A model generated the notes under the pieces. The model searched no databases, had not been told where the DNA came from, and saw nothing but the letters and a program-made list of their open reading frames with translations. A stretch of DNA of 64,000 bases from Paenibacillus phytohabitans (GTDB taxonomy: Bacteria > Bacillota > Bacilli > Paenibacillales > Paenibacillaceae): the NCBI RefSeq assembly GCF_013141775.1, contig NZ_WHOB01000089.1, positions 62,001-126,000 on the forward strand, in the 5' to 3' direction. Made by a program: the position numbers and the translations under genes. Below are positions 49,974 through 59,084 of the stretch, in pieces; within the stretch, counting starts at the first letter, position 1; each line of letters begins with the position of its first letter.

Positions 49974-50680
49974 GATGTAATGTCCTTTCCTTTCTGCACA
50001 TGTGCCTGTTCATTCAAATCGACGACTTTCACGGACTTCACAGCCGGCAGCGCCCGCAAATTACGCAGCAGCTCCGGTGTAGCGGCTTCATCCAGCTCCA
50101 GCACCGTCAAGGCTGCTCCGCTGCGGTTCTTGCGGTCCAGCGACATATGTCCAATATTGCACTGGCCCTGCCGCATTACATCCGTAACGCTGGCAAGTAC
50201 GCCCAGATAGTCCATATGATTAATCAGCACGGTTGGATACATGCCGGTAAGCTTCACGCCGAACCCGTCAATATCAACAATTTCGATATTGCCGCCGCCG
50301 ATCGAAATCCCGGTAAGCGTCAGCTCTGTGCCGCTCTCGCTGCCGGTAAGCCGCAAGCGGACCGTATTGGGATGGGGGAACAAGCCCGTTCCCTGACCGA
50401 AGGAAATCTCCATTCCGGCTTCGGCCGCAAGCTCTATGGAATCCGGCAGCCGGTGGTCATCGGTGGTAAAGTCCAGCAGACCTCCGGCAATAGCCCGGTC
50501 TGTTCCATGTCCCTGATACGTGGCCGCAAAAGAACCGAAGAACGTGACTTCTGCCGTACGCGGCATTTCACCAAGCACCTGGCGTGCCGCTCTGCCGATC
50601 CGCGCCGCCCCCGCTGTATGCGAACTGGAAGGTCCGACCATCGCCGGACCGATAATTGAGAATACATCTTTAAACCGCAT
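49970..50680 (-). CDS. sdaAB: L-serine dehydratase, beta subunit
   Basis: A 236-residue protein. The start MRFKDVFSIIGPAMVGPSSSHTAGAARIGRAARQVLG is the family signature; an ACT domain (about 150-220, LINHMDYLGVLASVTDVM) binds serine. GGGAGACCTGAGCG precedes the ATG. It forms a two-gene operon with sdaAA. Confidence 0.95.
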   Translation of the reverse strand: MRFKDVFSIIGPAMVGPSSSHTAGAARIGRAARQVLGEMPRTAEVTFFGSFAATYQGHGTDRAIAGGLLDFTTDDHRLPDSIELAAEAGMEISFGQGTGLFPHPNTVRLRLTGSESGTELTLTGISIGGGNIEIVDIDGFGVKLTGMYPTVLINHMDYLGVLASVTDVMRQGQCNIGHMSLDRKNRSGAALTVLELDEAATPELLRNLRALPAVKSVKVVDLNEQAHVQKGKDITS

Positions 50681-50803
50681 CGCTCAGGTCTCCCGCTATT
50701 AAAATTCGACATTGCACATAGAATAGTGCAAGTCATTTGTAAAGCTCCTATATATTATACTGCGTCCGCACAAAAGCTACACTATTACATTGTTTGTGAC
50801 CTA

Positions 50804-51220
50804 TCAGCTGTTCCGCGAGAACAGCACAAGGCCATCCCGCTCCTGCCAGCCGGTGCCTGACCAGAAGCTGCGGCCCAGAGCGTTATGCCCGATGACCATC
50901 AGATGGCATTTACTGATGCCTTCCTCCCGCAGTCTCTCCAGGCAGCGCGTGACCATCTCACGCCCGGCACCCTTACCCCGGCTGCTGCTGCTGACAGCCA
51001 CATGATACATATATCCTCTACGCCCGTCATGTCCGCACACCGCTGTACCCGCAAGTGTACCGTCCTCATCCACACACACCTGGCTGATTCCCGGATTACG
51101 CTCCAGATAACGGATAATTTCCCCGCGCGAGTCCGCTTCACTAAGACCCATCCCGTCCGTATTCTTCCATAATTGATAAGCTGCCTCGTAATCATCGGCT
51201 GTCATTGGTCTGTATAGCAT
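50804..51220 (-). CDS. GNAT family N-acetyltransferase
   Basis: A 138-residue acetyltransferase. YHVAVSSSSRGKGAGREMVTRCLERL carries the acetyl-CoA-binding R-x-x-G-x-G/A loop. The start MLYRPMTADDYEAAYQLWKNTDGMGL is typical. GGAGAG precedes the ATG. It is divergent from the SDR gene. Substrate unknown. Confidence 0.9.
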   Translation of the reverse strand: MLYRPMTADDYEAAYQLWKNTDGMGLSEADSRGEIIRYLERNPGISQVCVDEDGTLAGTAVCGHDGRRGYMYHVAVSSSSRGKGAGREMVTRCLERLREEGISKCHLMVIGHNALGRSFWSGTGWQERDGLVLFSRNS

Positions 51221-51366
51221 TAGTTATTCTCTCCATTTCTAAGTTTTTAGTATGTAAAGTTAAGACCGTCTTAAGGATCACCCAGAAGAGGACTGCGGCG
51301 CACGCTTTTCTGGGCGCATGCATACCAATATACGGAGAGCCAACAGGCAAGGAGGAGTATCGCCCG

Positions 51367-52263
51367 ATGAATCCCGTTTACCCCTATTACGGAGAAAAGA
51401 CGGTATGCCGCGTGCAGCCTATCGCCTTCCCCCCACAGCACCAGGACCGCCAGCCGGGTCTGGAGAGTCTGATGAATCCGCGTCCGATTAGCGAGAATCC
51501 CGAGAGCAGCAGCGGCAGGCTCAAAGGAAAGGTTGCCCTGATTACCGGCGGAGACAGCGGCATTGGAAGAGCAGCCGCCATCGCTTTTGCCAAAGAAGGA
51601 GCAGATATTGCCATCGCTTACTTGGACGAAGCTTCTGATGCCGCAGCCACGCAGCACCGGATAGAAGAGCTTGGACGCCGCTGCCTGCGGATTGAGACGG
51701 ATCTGCGCTATAAAGAGTGCTGCTTCGAAGCGGTGGAGCACACCGTGCGGACCTTCGGCAAGCTGGACATTCTGGTGAATAACCACGGCGTCCAATATCC
51801 GCAGAAGAGCATTCTGGATATCACAGAGGAGCAGCTGTACCAGACCTACCGCACCAATATCTTCCCTTTCTTCTTCCTGACCCAGGCCGCACTCCCGCAT
51901 CTGCACAAAGGAAGCTGCATTATTAACACCGCCTCCATTACCGCTTACCAGGGCAACAAGGAGCTCATTGACTATTCCTCCACCAAAGGCGCCGTTGTCT
52001 CCTTCACCCGCTCCCTGGCTCTTTCACTGGCGGACAGCGGCATCCGTGTCAACAGTGTGGCTCCCGGTCCGGTATGGACACCGCTGATTCCTTCCAGCTA
52101 TTCCGCTGAAGAGGTCAGTGTATTCGGCACAGACACCCCATTCAAGCGGGCGGCACAGCCCTATGAGCTGGCAGGAGCCTATGTCTATCTGGCCAGCCCT
52201 GATGCTTCCTATGTAACAGGCACCTGTATTCATGTTAACGGAGGGGACATGGTTACAAGCTGA
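51367..52263 (+). CDS. SDR family oxidoreductase (YhdF/YhxC-like)
   Basis: A 298-residue short-chain dehydrogenase with a longer N-terminus than usual (MNPVYPYYGEKTVCRVQPIAFPPQHQDRQPG), as in the general-stress YhdF/YhxC/YdaD group. GGDSGIGRAAA binds NAD(P), NNHGVQYP and the YSSTKGAVVSF catalytic Tyr-Lys are present, and PGPVWTPL follows. AAGGAGG lies 11 bases before the ATG; the preceding open frame is not used. Confidence 0.9.
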   Translation: MNPVYPYYGEKTVCRVQPIAFPPQHQDRQPGLESLMNPRPISENPESSSGRLKGKVALITGGDSGIGRAAAIAFAKEGADIAIAYLDEASDAAATQHRIEELGRRCLRIETDLRYKECCFEAVEHTVRTFGKLDILVNNHGVQYPQKSILDITEEQLYQTYRTNIFPFFFLTQAALPHLHKGSCIINTASITAYQGNKELIDYSSTKGAVVSFTRSLALSLADSGIRVNSVAPGPVWTPLIPSSYSAEEVSVFGTDTPFKRAAQPYELAGAYVYLASPDASYVTGTCIHVNGGDMVTS

Positions 52264-52330
52264 TTCATGCTCCGGATTCGTCCGGTCATTCCGGCCGTGC
52301 TCTTCACCCACCCCGAAAGGATGTTAAGCG

Positions 52331-52786
52331 ATGACCACACATAAGGATTATGATCTGCCTTCTGTCCGCCTGACTGCGGGCATGTACGCACTGACCAAGC
52401 TGTCGGCCGCCGGACTGACCTTTATTCTCGTTTCCCTGTTTATGCTCGGCCATGGATACGAAGGCGGAGTGCCGGATGGCTGGCCGGTATCGGTGCCGTA
52501 TGCCATTTACGCTTACGGCTTACCGGCAGCGATACTTGCCGATGCCCTGCTGCGCATGTTCCGGTCCACTTCGCTCAGTCCGGCCCTGGTGTTATACGCC
52601 GTAGCCGGGTTTGGAGCCGGCCTGTGGCTGGCTTCTGAGCAGGGCGGTGACGCAATGACCAGCGGTCTTGCCGGACTTGTAGTGCTGCTGTTGTTCCGGT
52701 TCGCCCAGATTGCCGGTGAACGCTTCCCGCTCCTGCTTCCCTTCTTCGCCTTGTTTATCCCGCTGCTCTGCCTGGTCTTGTTCTGA
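52331..52786 (+). CDS. Four-span membrane protein, unknown function
   Basis: A 151-residue protein with four hydrophobic stretches (AGLTFILVSLFMLG, YAIYAYGLPAAILADALL, LVLYAVAGFGAGLWLA and a C-terminal LLLPFFALFIPLLCLVLF). AAAGGATG precedes the ATG. It follows the SDR gene by 68 bases in the same direction. No family recognised. Confidence 0.75.
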   Translation: MTTHKDYDLPSVRLTAGMYALTKLSAAGLTFILVSLFMLGHGYEGGVPDGWPVSVPYAIYAYGLPAAILADALLRMFRSTSLSPALVLYAVAGFGAGLWLASEQGGDAMTSGLAGLVVLLLFRFAQIAGERFPLLLPFFALFIPLLCLVLF

Positions 52787-52932
52787 TACAGTGCCGCCGC
52801 TGGCAGAGCCGTAATACTAAATCATTCAGGGCAGAGCAGTGCTACCCTTAGACTAGCATGGGCGCAGCAGAAGCGGCAGAATCACGGGTATGTTGTATAT
52901 CTAATGAGCCGCAGCAGCTCCGGAGTTACGAT

Positions 52933-54867
52933 TCACAGCGCCTCAATAATATCCCCGGCGATCAAGGCCGCCGGGTTATCCCGTTTCCGGGCGGCACGTT
53001 CTCCGGCCAGCCCGTGGAGATAGACCCCAAAGGCTGCCGCTTGTGCAGCATCCAGGCCCTGGGCCAGCAGGCCGGAGATGATTCCGGTCAGCACATCACC
53101 CGCGCCACCGGTTCCCATACCCGGATGACCCGTGATGTTCACATAAGCCTGTCCTTCGGGCGTTGCTATGACTGTATGGGCTCCCTTGAGCACCAGGATT
53201 ACGCCATGCGCTGCGGCATAAGACAGCGCCAGTCCGATCCGGTCACGCTGCACCTGGGCTGTAGAAGTCCCTGCCAGCCGGGCCATCTCCCCGGGATGCG
53301 GGGTCAGAATTACCGGATGGCGGCGGCTCCAGGACCCGTAATCGGCATCCGCCAGTATATTCAGTGCATCCGCATCGATAATCAGGGGAGAATCCGTCTC
53401 CTCCCAAAGCCTGCGGAGCCAATCCGTATCTCCTTCGAACCGGCCAAGACCGGGTCCGACAGCCATACAATCGCGGCTTCCGCTTAGCTGCAGCACTTCA
53501 GCCGCCGTACCGGCATTCCATTCCCCGTCGCCGCCGGATACCGGGGCCAGCATCAGCTCGGGTGCGCAGCCGATCACATAGGGCAGCAGTTTATCCGGCA
53601 GCGCCCACGTCACCAGCCCGCAGCCGGCGCGCAGCGCAGCGCGGGCGCACAGCAGGCCGGCGCCGCTCATGCGCAGGCTTCCTGCGGCCAGCAGGACATG
53701 CCCGTAAGTGCCCTTGTGGCCTTCGGGCGAACGGCGGCGCGACACGTCGACCTGCAGACGTGTCCGCAGCACTTCCGGCGTCAGCAGGCTGACCGGGACG
53801 CCGCTCTCACGCGCCAGGGCAGCGGGGATGCCGATGGAGCGGACCACCACCTGCCCGGCTGCTCCGGCGCCGGGATACTGCAGCAGCCCGCGTTTGAGGA
53901 ACGCGAGGCAGACGGTCACCGACGCATGAATGCAGGGCTCATGCGTCTCGCCCGTGTCCGCGTCCAGACCGCTGGGGATGTCCGCGGACACAATAAGCCT
54001 GCCGCTGGCGTTCGCAGCGGCAATCAGCTCCGCATAGGCACCGCGCGGGGCTCCCGCGCTGCCTGTGCCGAGCAGCGCATCTATGATGCCGCTGCATGCG
54101 GCAAGGTCCACAGCATCCCTGCCGTAGACTACGGCAGGGATGCCCATGGCTGCAGCGGCATCCCGCTGCAGCGCGGCTTCGCCGGCCAGCGACTCCGGCG
54201 CGGCCGCGTACACCAGCGTGACGGCGATGCCGGCCTCACGCAGGTGCCTGGCGGCGGCGAGCCCGTCGCCGCCGTTGTTGCCTTTGCCGGCGAGGACGAG
54301 CCAGTGCTCGCCGCCGGCAGCGGTAAGCGTCAGCGCCGGGTCGGCGCTGACCGAGAAGCCCGGCGGCTGGATCGCCGGCCCGCCGGCCGCATAGCTCTGC
54401 GTTCCTCCGCCCATGGCTCCTGCCCCGTAGCTCTGCATTCCTCCGCCCACGCCGCCCACGGCTCCTGCCCCGTAGCTTCGCCCCGCTGCGTCTGCGCTCC
54501 CTATGCCGCCCACCGCGCCCGCTCCATAGCTCTGCATTCCTCCGCCCACTCCGCCCACGCCCACGGCTCCTGCCCCGTAGCTTCGCCCCTCTGCGTCTGC
54601 GCTCCCTGTGCCGCCCACCGCGCCCGCTCCATAGCTCTGCGTTCCGCCGCCCGCGCCACCCAGGGCTCCTGCCCCGTAGCTTCGCCCCGCTGCGTCTGCG
54701 CTCCCTGTGCCGCCGCCCGCGCCTGCCCCGCGCCGCCGGCACAATGCGATGACCTCCTCGGCAATCGCCCGCCCGGCGTTCTCCATCAGTGCAATGGCCG
54801 GAATTCCCAGCCGCTCAATCGTCTCGCGGTCGAATGCCCGCATCTCCTCCGCAGTTACCACATCCAT
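52933..54867 (-). CDS. nnr: Bifunctional NAD(P)HX epimerase/dehydratase with repeat insertion
   Basis: About 644 residues. The N-terminal epimerase (NnrE, YjeF_N) and the C-terminal ADP-dependent dehydratase (NnrD) repair hydrated NAD(P)H. Seen are EEMRAFDRETIERLGIP, GKGNNGGDGLAAARHL, the dehydratase start SPEGHKGTYGHVLLAAGS and GTGGAGDVLTGIISG. Unusually, about 120 residues of Gly/Ala/Ser/Tyr repeats sit between the first epimerase helix and the GKGNNGGDG loop (about residues 49-168 counted from the TTG at 54873). The usual length is about 500-520. The ATG at 54867 follows AAGGGGGGC. Confidence 0.9.
   Translation of the reverse strand: MDVVTAEEMRAFDRETIERLGIPAIALMENAGRAIAEEVIALCRRRGAGAGGGTGSADAAGRSYGAGALGGAGGGTQSYGAGAVGGTGSADAEGRSYGAGAVGVGGVGGGMQSYGAGAVGGIGSADAAGRSYGAGAVGGVGGGMQSYGAGAMGGGTQSYAAGGPAIQPPGFSVSADPALTLTAAGGEHWLVLAGKGNNGGDGLAAARHLREAGIAVTLVYAAAPESLAGEAALQRDAAAAMGIPAVVYGRDAVDLAACSGIIDALLGTGSAGAPRGAYAELIAAANASGRLIVSADIPSGLDADTGETHEPCIHASVTVCLAFLKRGLLQYPGAGAAGQVVVRSIGIPAALARESGVPVSLLTPEVLRTRLQVDVSRRRSPEGHKGTYGHVLLAAGSLRMSGAGLLCARAALRAGCGLVTWALPDKLLPYVIGCAPELMLAPVSGGDGEWNAGTAAEVLQLSGSRDCMAVGPGLGRFEGDTDWLRRLWEETDSPLIIDADALNILADADYGSWSRRHPVILTPHPGEMARLAGTSTAQVQRDRIGLALSYAAAHGVILVLKGAHTVIATPEGQAYVNITGHPGMGTGGAGDVLTGIISGLLAQGLDAAQAAAFGVYLHGLAGERAARKRDNPAALIAGDIIEAL
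54370..54729 (-). repeat. Three-unit coding repeat inserted in the NAD(P)HX epimerase domain
   Basis: Units of about 33-36 residues read (G)xGSADAxGRSYGAGA..GGGxQSYGAGAxG and occur three times, followed by a partial fourth. The DNA copies are also close to identical (100-120 bp period, high GC), which suggests recent duplication. Confidence 0.88.
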
Positions 54868-54973
54868 AGCCAAGCCCCCCTTTAGTTGCTTCGATTGTAC
54901 CCAGTACTATAGAATCAAGCAAATTGCAGGCTTTGACGCATCCCCATCCGGCTAAGGTGCCCGGAATGACAGC

Positions 54974-55009
54974 AAAAAGCCCTCCTGAGCGTTCAAGAGG
55001 ACGGGCTTT
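54974..55009 (-). terminator. Terminator after the NAD(P)-binding oxidoreductase gene
   Basis: AAAGCCC (55009-55003 on the minus strand) pairs with GGGCTTT (54982-54976), with TCCT/AGGA inside, followed on the minus strand by TT and then GCTG. Confidence 0.6.
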
Positions 55010-55069
55010 AAGCTTACGAAGCCTGTATTCTAGGCCGCTTTATTTCCTGACAAGCTTAAACTGTAGCTA

Positions 55070-55702
55070 TTAATACCCCACAGTAAAACGGGTCTTGCTG
55101 AAATTGCCTTCCTCCAGCTCATCGATAACCGCTACCGCGAAATCCTGGATGCTGATGCTGCTCCGCCCGTTCTCGTCCACAATCAGCCGGTCCAGACCAA
55201 TCCGGAACTGGCCGGTCCGGCGTCCGGCGATAATGGCAGCAGGCGGACTCAGGTACGTGTAATCCAGCTCTGACCCTCTGTAGATTTCATAGGCATTGGC
55301 GTGAGCCGACGCAAGCGGACGGAAGTTCTCCGGGAAATCAGCCGTGTCCATCAGCCACTCCCCCGTTTCCGTCTTCAGGCTGCCTGCCCCGCCAATAACG
55401 ATCAGGCGCTGGAGCCCGGCCGCACGCATCCCTGTCAGCAGGGAATCCGCCGCCTGCAGCAGATCATTCTCATGCCCCGGCGCCGGTCCAAATGCGCTGA
55501 TAACCTCTTCATGTCCGTGCAGAACTGCCGTTACCGTGGCCGGGTCCAGCAGGTCGGCTGCAACAACCTTAAGCCGGTCATGCTGAATACTGAAGGCTTC
55601 CGGTTTGCGGACGGCAGCGGTAACCTCATGTTTTCTTTTTAACGCTTCTTCTACAATCGCACTTCCGATCTTACCCGATGCACCAAATACTACGATATCC
55701 AT
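55070..55702 (-). CDS. NAD(P)-dependent oxidoreductase (atypical SDR, YwnB-like)
   Basis: A 210-residue protein. MDIVVFGASGKIGSAIVEEALKRKHEVTAAVRKPE is the NAD(P)-binding Gly motif; VIGGAGSL and a YTYLSPPAAI segment match the NAD(P)H-binding/NmrA-like atypical SDR group. The classic catalytic YxxxK is not evident, as in this group. Role unknown. Confidence 0.87.
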   Translation of the reverse strand: MDIVVFGASGKIGSAIVEEALKRKHEVTAAVRKPEAFSIQHDRLKVVAADLLDPATVTAVLHGHEEVISAFGPAPGHENDLLQAADSLLTGMRAAGLQRLIVIGGAGSLKTETGEWLMDTADFPENFRPLASAHANAYEIYRGSELDYTYLSPPAAIIAGRRTGQFRIGLDRLIVDENGRSSISIQDFAVAVIDELEEGNFSKTRFTVGY

Positions 55703-55756
55703 TCTCTTGTTGCCTCACTTTCGTATTTGTTTGCAGCTCTGATCCTCTATTCATCA

Positions 55757-56170
55757 TTAACGCCGCAGGAACATCCCCTGAGAATCCGGCAGGACCGGTG
55801 CGAATCCATATTGGGCATACAGCCTGGAGGCTTCCCCGTCAGCAATGAGACTAATATACGCCTTGTCCGGCACGGTATCCAGAAACCTGCGGATTTCCCG
55901 CATAATGATTTTCCCCAGACCCTGCCCCTGAAAGGAAGGCTTCACGGCAATATCAGTCACCTGAAAAAAACAGCCCCCGTCCCCGATTACCCGTCCCATT
56001 CCAACCAATATATCTCCTTCATACAAGGTTACAGCAAACGCGGAGCGGGGCAGCCCGATTCCGGCTCCCTCCACACTCATGGGACTAAGCCCGGCTTCCA
56101 GCCGCAGGGCCAGGTATTGCTCCACTGTGGGCAGCTCATGCCGGATATCCGGCTGCAATGTCTTGTCCAT
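55757..56170 (-). CDS. GNAT family N-acetyltransferase
   Basis: A 137-residue acetyltransferase. DIAVKPSFQGQGLGKIIMREIRRFL carries the Q-x-x-G-x-G acetyl-CoA loop, and ASRLYAQYGFAPV is the usual C-terminal motif. GAGGGG precedes the ATG at 56170. Substrate unknown. Confidence 0.9.
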   Translation of the reverse strand: MDKTLQPDIRHELPTVEQYLALRLEAGLSPMSVEGAGIGLPRSAFAVTLYEGDILVGMGRVIGDGGCFFQVTDIAVKPSFQGQGLGKIIMREIRRFLDTVPDKAYISLIADGEASRLYAQYGFAPVLPDSQGMFLRR

Positions 56171-56441
56171 ACATTATCCCCTCTTGTCATGATTATCCGC
56201 CTGCACGCGGACACTCCTGTTAACCTGTTACCAATATATATGACTGCAAGGTTTCGAGGCAAGGCAGCGCCTATCTTATCCGGAAAAATGAAACGTCCCG
56301 CCTCCCCCCGGCGTACAATTACTCAGAAATACAAACGGTTCTGCATCTGTTGCCGGCACAGGGTTATTCTTAGCCCGTATCCTTGGGTAAACTGTGGAAT
56401 AGGATCTTTATAAGACTACTTGGAAGGCTGGTGGAGTTATT

Positions 56442-56750
56442 ATGTCTCCGATAGGGAAATTATTCAAATGGGGAACTTTCGCTTATGAGGCTTTTCTGGC
56501 ACTGCCGTTCATCGGCGGGGCATTTGTCGTAGCCAATGCCTGGGTACCGCTGGGGGTTGCTTTTCTGCTCCATGCCGTAGCTGTAATTATTCTGCTGAGA
56601 GAACGCGGTTCTATCATCGGTAACGCAGTTGGTATCGTCACTTCAGTGGTCGGTTTAATACCTTTTGTCGGCTGGATTATGCATGCCATCACTGCCCTCA
56701 TACTCCTGGTGGAGGGAATCAGCGGATCACGGCGCAACACACGCTACTAA
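56442..56750 (+). CDS. Small membrane protein, unknown function
   Basis: A 102-residue protein with three hydrophobic stretches (AFLALPFIGGAFVVANAWVP, VAFLLHAVAVIILL, IVTSVVGLIPFVGWIMHAITALILLV) and a basic tail. GGTGGAG lies 5 bases before the ATG. The 271-base gap upstream holds its promoter; I see no clear site. No family recognised. Confidence 0.78.
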   Translation: MSPIGKLFKWGTFAYEAFLALPFIGGAFVVANAWVPLGVAFLLHAVAVIILLRERGSIIGNAVGIVTSVVGLIPFVGWIMHAITALILLVEGISGSRRNTRY

Positions 56751-56781
56751 AGTAAGGCTTACACTAATTGTCCCGGCATAC

Positions 56782-56833
56782 AAAAGGGGTACCTCATTCA
56801 GCCTTTTCCAGGCTTGTGAGATCCCCCTTTTTT
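56782..56833 (+). terminator. Terminator after the small membrane protein gene
   Basis: AAAAGGGG, CTCA and AGCCT pair with AGGCT, TGAG and CCCCTT, followed by TTTTTT. Confidence 0.75.
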
Positions 56834-56878
56834 CTGTTCACGGAGATGTATAATCATTTATCAGTGCACTACAGATTG

Positions 56879-57100
56879 CTATCCTCGTCCCGCAGAACGG
56901 GAATCGGTCCGCCGGCTTCCGGTTTCTCCACTATAACGTGCATTTGCTGTGCTGTTCTCGAAACGTTTGCGCTCTGTGCGCTCCATCTGTACGATTTGAC
57001 CTTCATGCACTACAATATGCAATGAGCCGAACTCCATATCGTCGAGAAGTTCCGTTATCCGCGCAAGCCATACCTCATCCACTTTCAGTGGTTTAGCCAT
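56879..57100 (-). CDS. YezD-like DUF2292 protein, linked to sulfate transport
   Basis: A 73-residue protein: MAKPLKVDEVWLARITELLDDMEFGSLHIVVHEGQIVQMERTERKRFE. This small domain is DUF2292 (YezD), usually found next to sulfur assimilation genes. GGGAGGCTGGAGA lies right before the ATG at 57100, and the longer frame upstream is not used. It lies 111 bases past cysW on the same strand. Function unknown; a regulatory role is possible. Confidence 0.85.
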   Translation of the reverse strand: MAKPLKVDEVWLARITELLDDMEFGSLHIVVHEGQIVQMERTERKRFENSTANARYSGETGSRRTDSRSAGRG

Positions 57101-57210
57101 TCTCCAGCCTCCCTTTCCCCGGACAGGGGAGTATCTCCGCCTAAATCCCGTTATTCCGTAATTACCACCTTGTATACTATGAATTAACTTAGCACGGACC
57201 CCAAGGACTG

Positions 57211-58074
57211 TCAATGAGCATTTTTACGTAAAAGCAGGCTCTTGACGATCATCGTCACCAGGGCCAGCAGGAGCAACAGGGAGGCAACGGCGAAGGATGC
57301 CGAAAATTGATATTCGTTATACAGAATCTCGACATGAAGCGGCAGGGTATTCGTCTCTCCCCGGATATGCCCGGATACCACGGATACCGCGCCGAACTCC
57401 CCCATCGCCCGTGCATTACAGAGAATAATGCCGTACAGCAGACCCCACTTGATATTAGGCAGCGTCACGCGCCAGAAAATCTGCCAGCCGTGCGCACCGA
57501 GCGTAATGGCCGCTTCCTCCTCCTGTGTGCCCTGCTCCTCCATCAGCGGAATCAGCTCGCGCGCCACAAAAGGGAAGGTGATAAACAGCGTAGCCAGCAC
57601 AATACCCGGCAAAGCGAAAACAATCTTGATATCGTGGTTGCTCAGCCAAGGACCGAACCAGCCATGCGAGCCGAATACCAGAATAAAGATCAACCCGCCA
57701 ATTACCGGCGATACGGCAAATGGCAGATCGATCAGCGTAATCAGAAAGCCCTTGCCGCGAAAACGGAACTTGGTCACTGCCCACGCCGCCGTTACACCAA
57801 AGATCGTATTCAGCGGAACGGTAATGGCCGCGACCAGCAGGGTCAGCTTCAGCGCCGAGGCGGCATCCGGATCGGTCAGCGCAGCCCAGTAGACATCCAG
57901 CCCCCGCTTCAGCGACTCCACCAGCACGATAATCAGCGGCAGGGCAATCAGCCAGAGCAATACAAGTCCGGCAAGGGAAATGAGTACCCATTTCACCGCT
58001 TTGGATTCAGTCGTCCGGGGGGACGACACGCTTTTTCGCGGCGCGGGGACATGTAAGGGAACCGTACCGGCCAT
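57211..58074 (-). CDS. cysW: Sulfate ABC transporter permease CysW
   Basis: A 287-residue inner-membrane permease with six spans. The EAA loop EEEAAITLGAHGWQIFWRVTLPNIKWGLLYGIILCNARAMGEFGAVSVVSGHIRGETNTLPLHVEILY is diagnostic for CysW. It forms the transport pore with CysT. An ATP-binding CysA is missing from this operon. Confidence 0.94.
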   Translation of the reverse strand: MAGTVPLHVPAPRKSVSSPRTTESKAVKWVLISLAGLVLLWLIALPLIIVLVESLKRGLDVYWAALTDPDAASALKLTLLVAAITVPLNTIFGVTAAWAVTKFRFRGKGFLITLIDLPFAVSPVIGGLIFILVFGSHGWFGPWLSNHDIKIVFALPGIVLATLFITFPFVARELIPLMEEQGTQEEEAAITLGAHGWQIFWRVTLPNIKWGLLYGIILCNARAMGEFGAVSVVSGHIRGETNTLPLHVEILYNEYQFSASFAVASLLLLLALVTMIVKSLLLRKNAH

Positions 58075-58118
58075 ATTTATTCCTCCTAAAGTTTTGTTAG
58101 CTTAGGCATCCTGAATCC

Positions 58119-58970
58119 TTAACGCGAGCTCTTCCGCGCCCAGTGCTGGAGGCTGTTGATGACCAGCAGCATCAGGAAGGAGATCAGCAGCAGCAGCAGC
58201 GCCACCGCCGTTGCTCCGGCATAATCGAACTGCTCCAGCTTGGACATGATGAGCAGCGGAGCAATCTCCGTACGCATCGGCATATTGCCGGAGATAAATA
58301 CAACGGAGCCGTATTCGCCGATGCCCCGGGCAAAGGCCAATGCAAAGCCCGTAAGCAGCGGCGGGAACAGCTCCGGCATAACAATCCGCACGAAGGTCCG
58401 CCAGCGTCCCGCTCCCAGCGTGGCCGCTGCCTCTTCCATATCCCTGTCCAGATCCTCCAGCACGGGCTGAACCGTGCGGACCACAAAGGGAATGCCGATA
58501 AACATCAGCGCCAGCGTAATGCCAAGCGGCGTGAAGGCTACCCGGAGGCCCAGCGGCTCCAGCAGGGAGCCGATCCAGCCGTTCTGGGAATAAAGTGCGG
58601 TCAGTGACACACCCGCCACAGCTGTAGGGAGTGCGAACGGCAGATCGATCAGGGCGTCGAATAGCCTTTTGCCCGGAAATTCATAGCGTACCAGCACCCA
58701 GGCCAGCAGCAGCCCCAGAACAGCATCGATCAGGGCTGCTGCTGCCGCTGTACTCAGACTGACCCGATAGGAGGCCAGGACACGGGCATCCGTAGCCACA
58801 TCCCAGAACTTAGCCCAGCTGAGTCCCGTCGAATTGAAGAGCAGCGCTGACAGCGGCAGCAGAACGACAAGACTCAGATACAATACGCTGAACCCCATCG
58901 TAATTCCGAAACCCGGCAGAAGCCTGCGCCGTGACACAGCCCCCGCAGCAGCTTTAGTGGTGACATTCAT
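58119..58970 (-). CDS. cysT: Sulfate ABC transporter permease CysT
   Basis: About 283 residues with six spans. RDMEEAAATLGAGRWRTFVRIVMPELFPPLLTGFALAFARGIGEYGSVVFISGNMPMRTEI is the CysT signature. Start candidates are the ATGs at 58982 and 58970; AGGAAAGG touches the first, so 58970 is slightly favoured. It lies between the sulfate-binding protein and cysW. Confidence 0.93.
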   Translation of the reverse strand: MNVTTKAAAGAVSRRRLLPGFGITMGFSVLYLSLVVLLPLSALLFNSTGLSWAKFWDVATDARVLASYRVSLSTAAAAALIDAVLGLLLAWVLVRYEFPGKRLFDALIDLPFALPTAVAGVSLTALYSQNGWIGSLLEPLGLRVAFTPLGITLALMFIGIPFVVRTVQPVLEDLDRDMEEAAATLGAGRWRTFVRIVMPELFPPLLTGFALAFARGIGEYGSVVFISGNMPMRTEIAPLLIMSKLEQFDYAGATAVALLLLLISFLMLLVINSLQHWARKSSR

Positions 58971-59084
58971 TTGCCCATTCATCCTTTCCTGCCTTCGGCT
59001 CGTTGGCCGATCAGCAACCGGGCGGGACCCCGCCTGCAAAATTCGCCTTACCTGTTCTGCTCAGCTCCATCCCGGAACTTGCTA

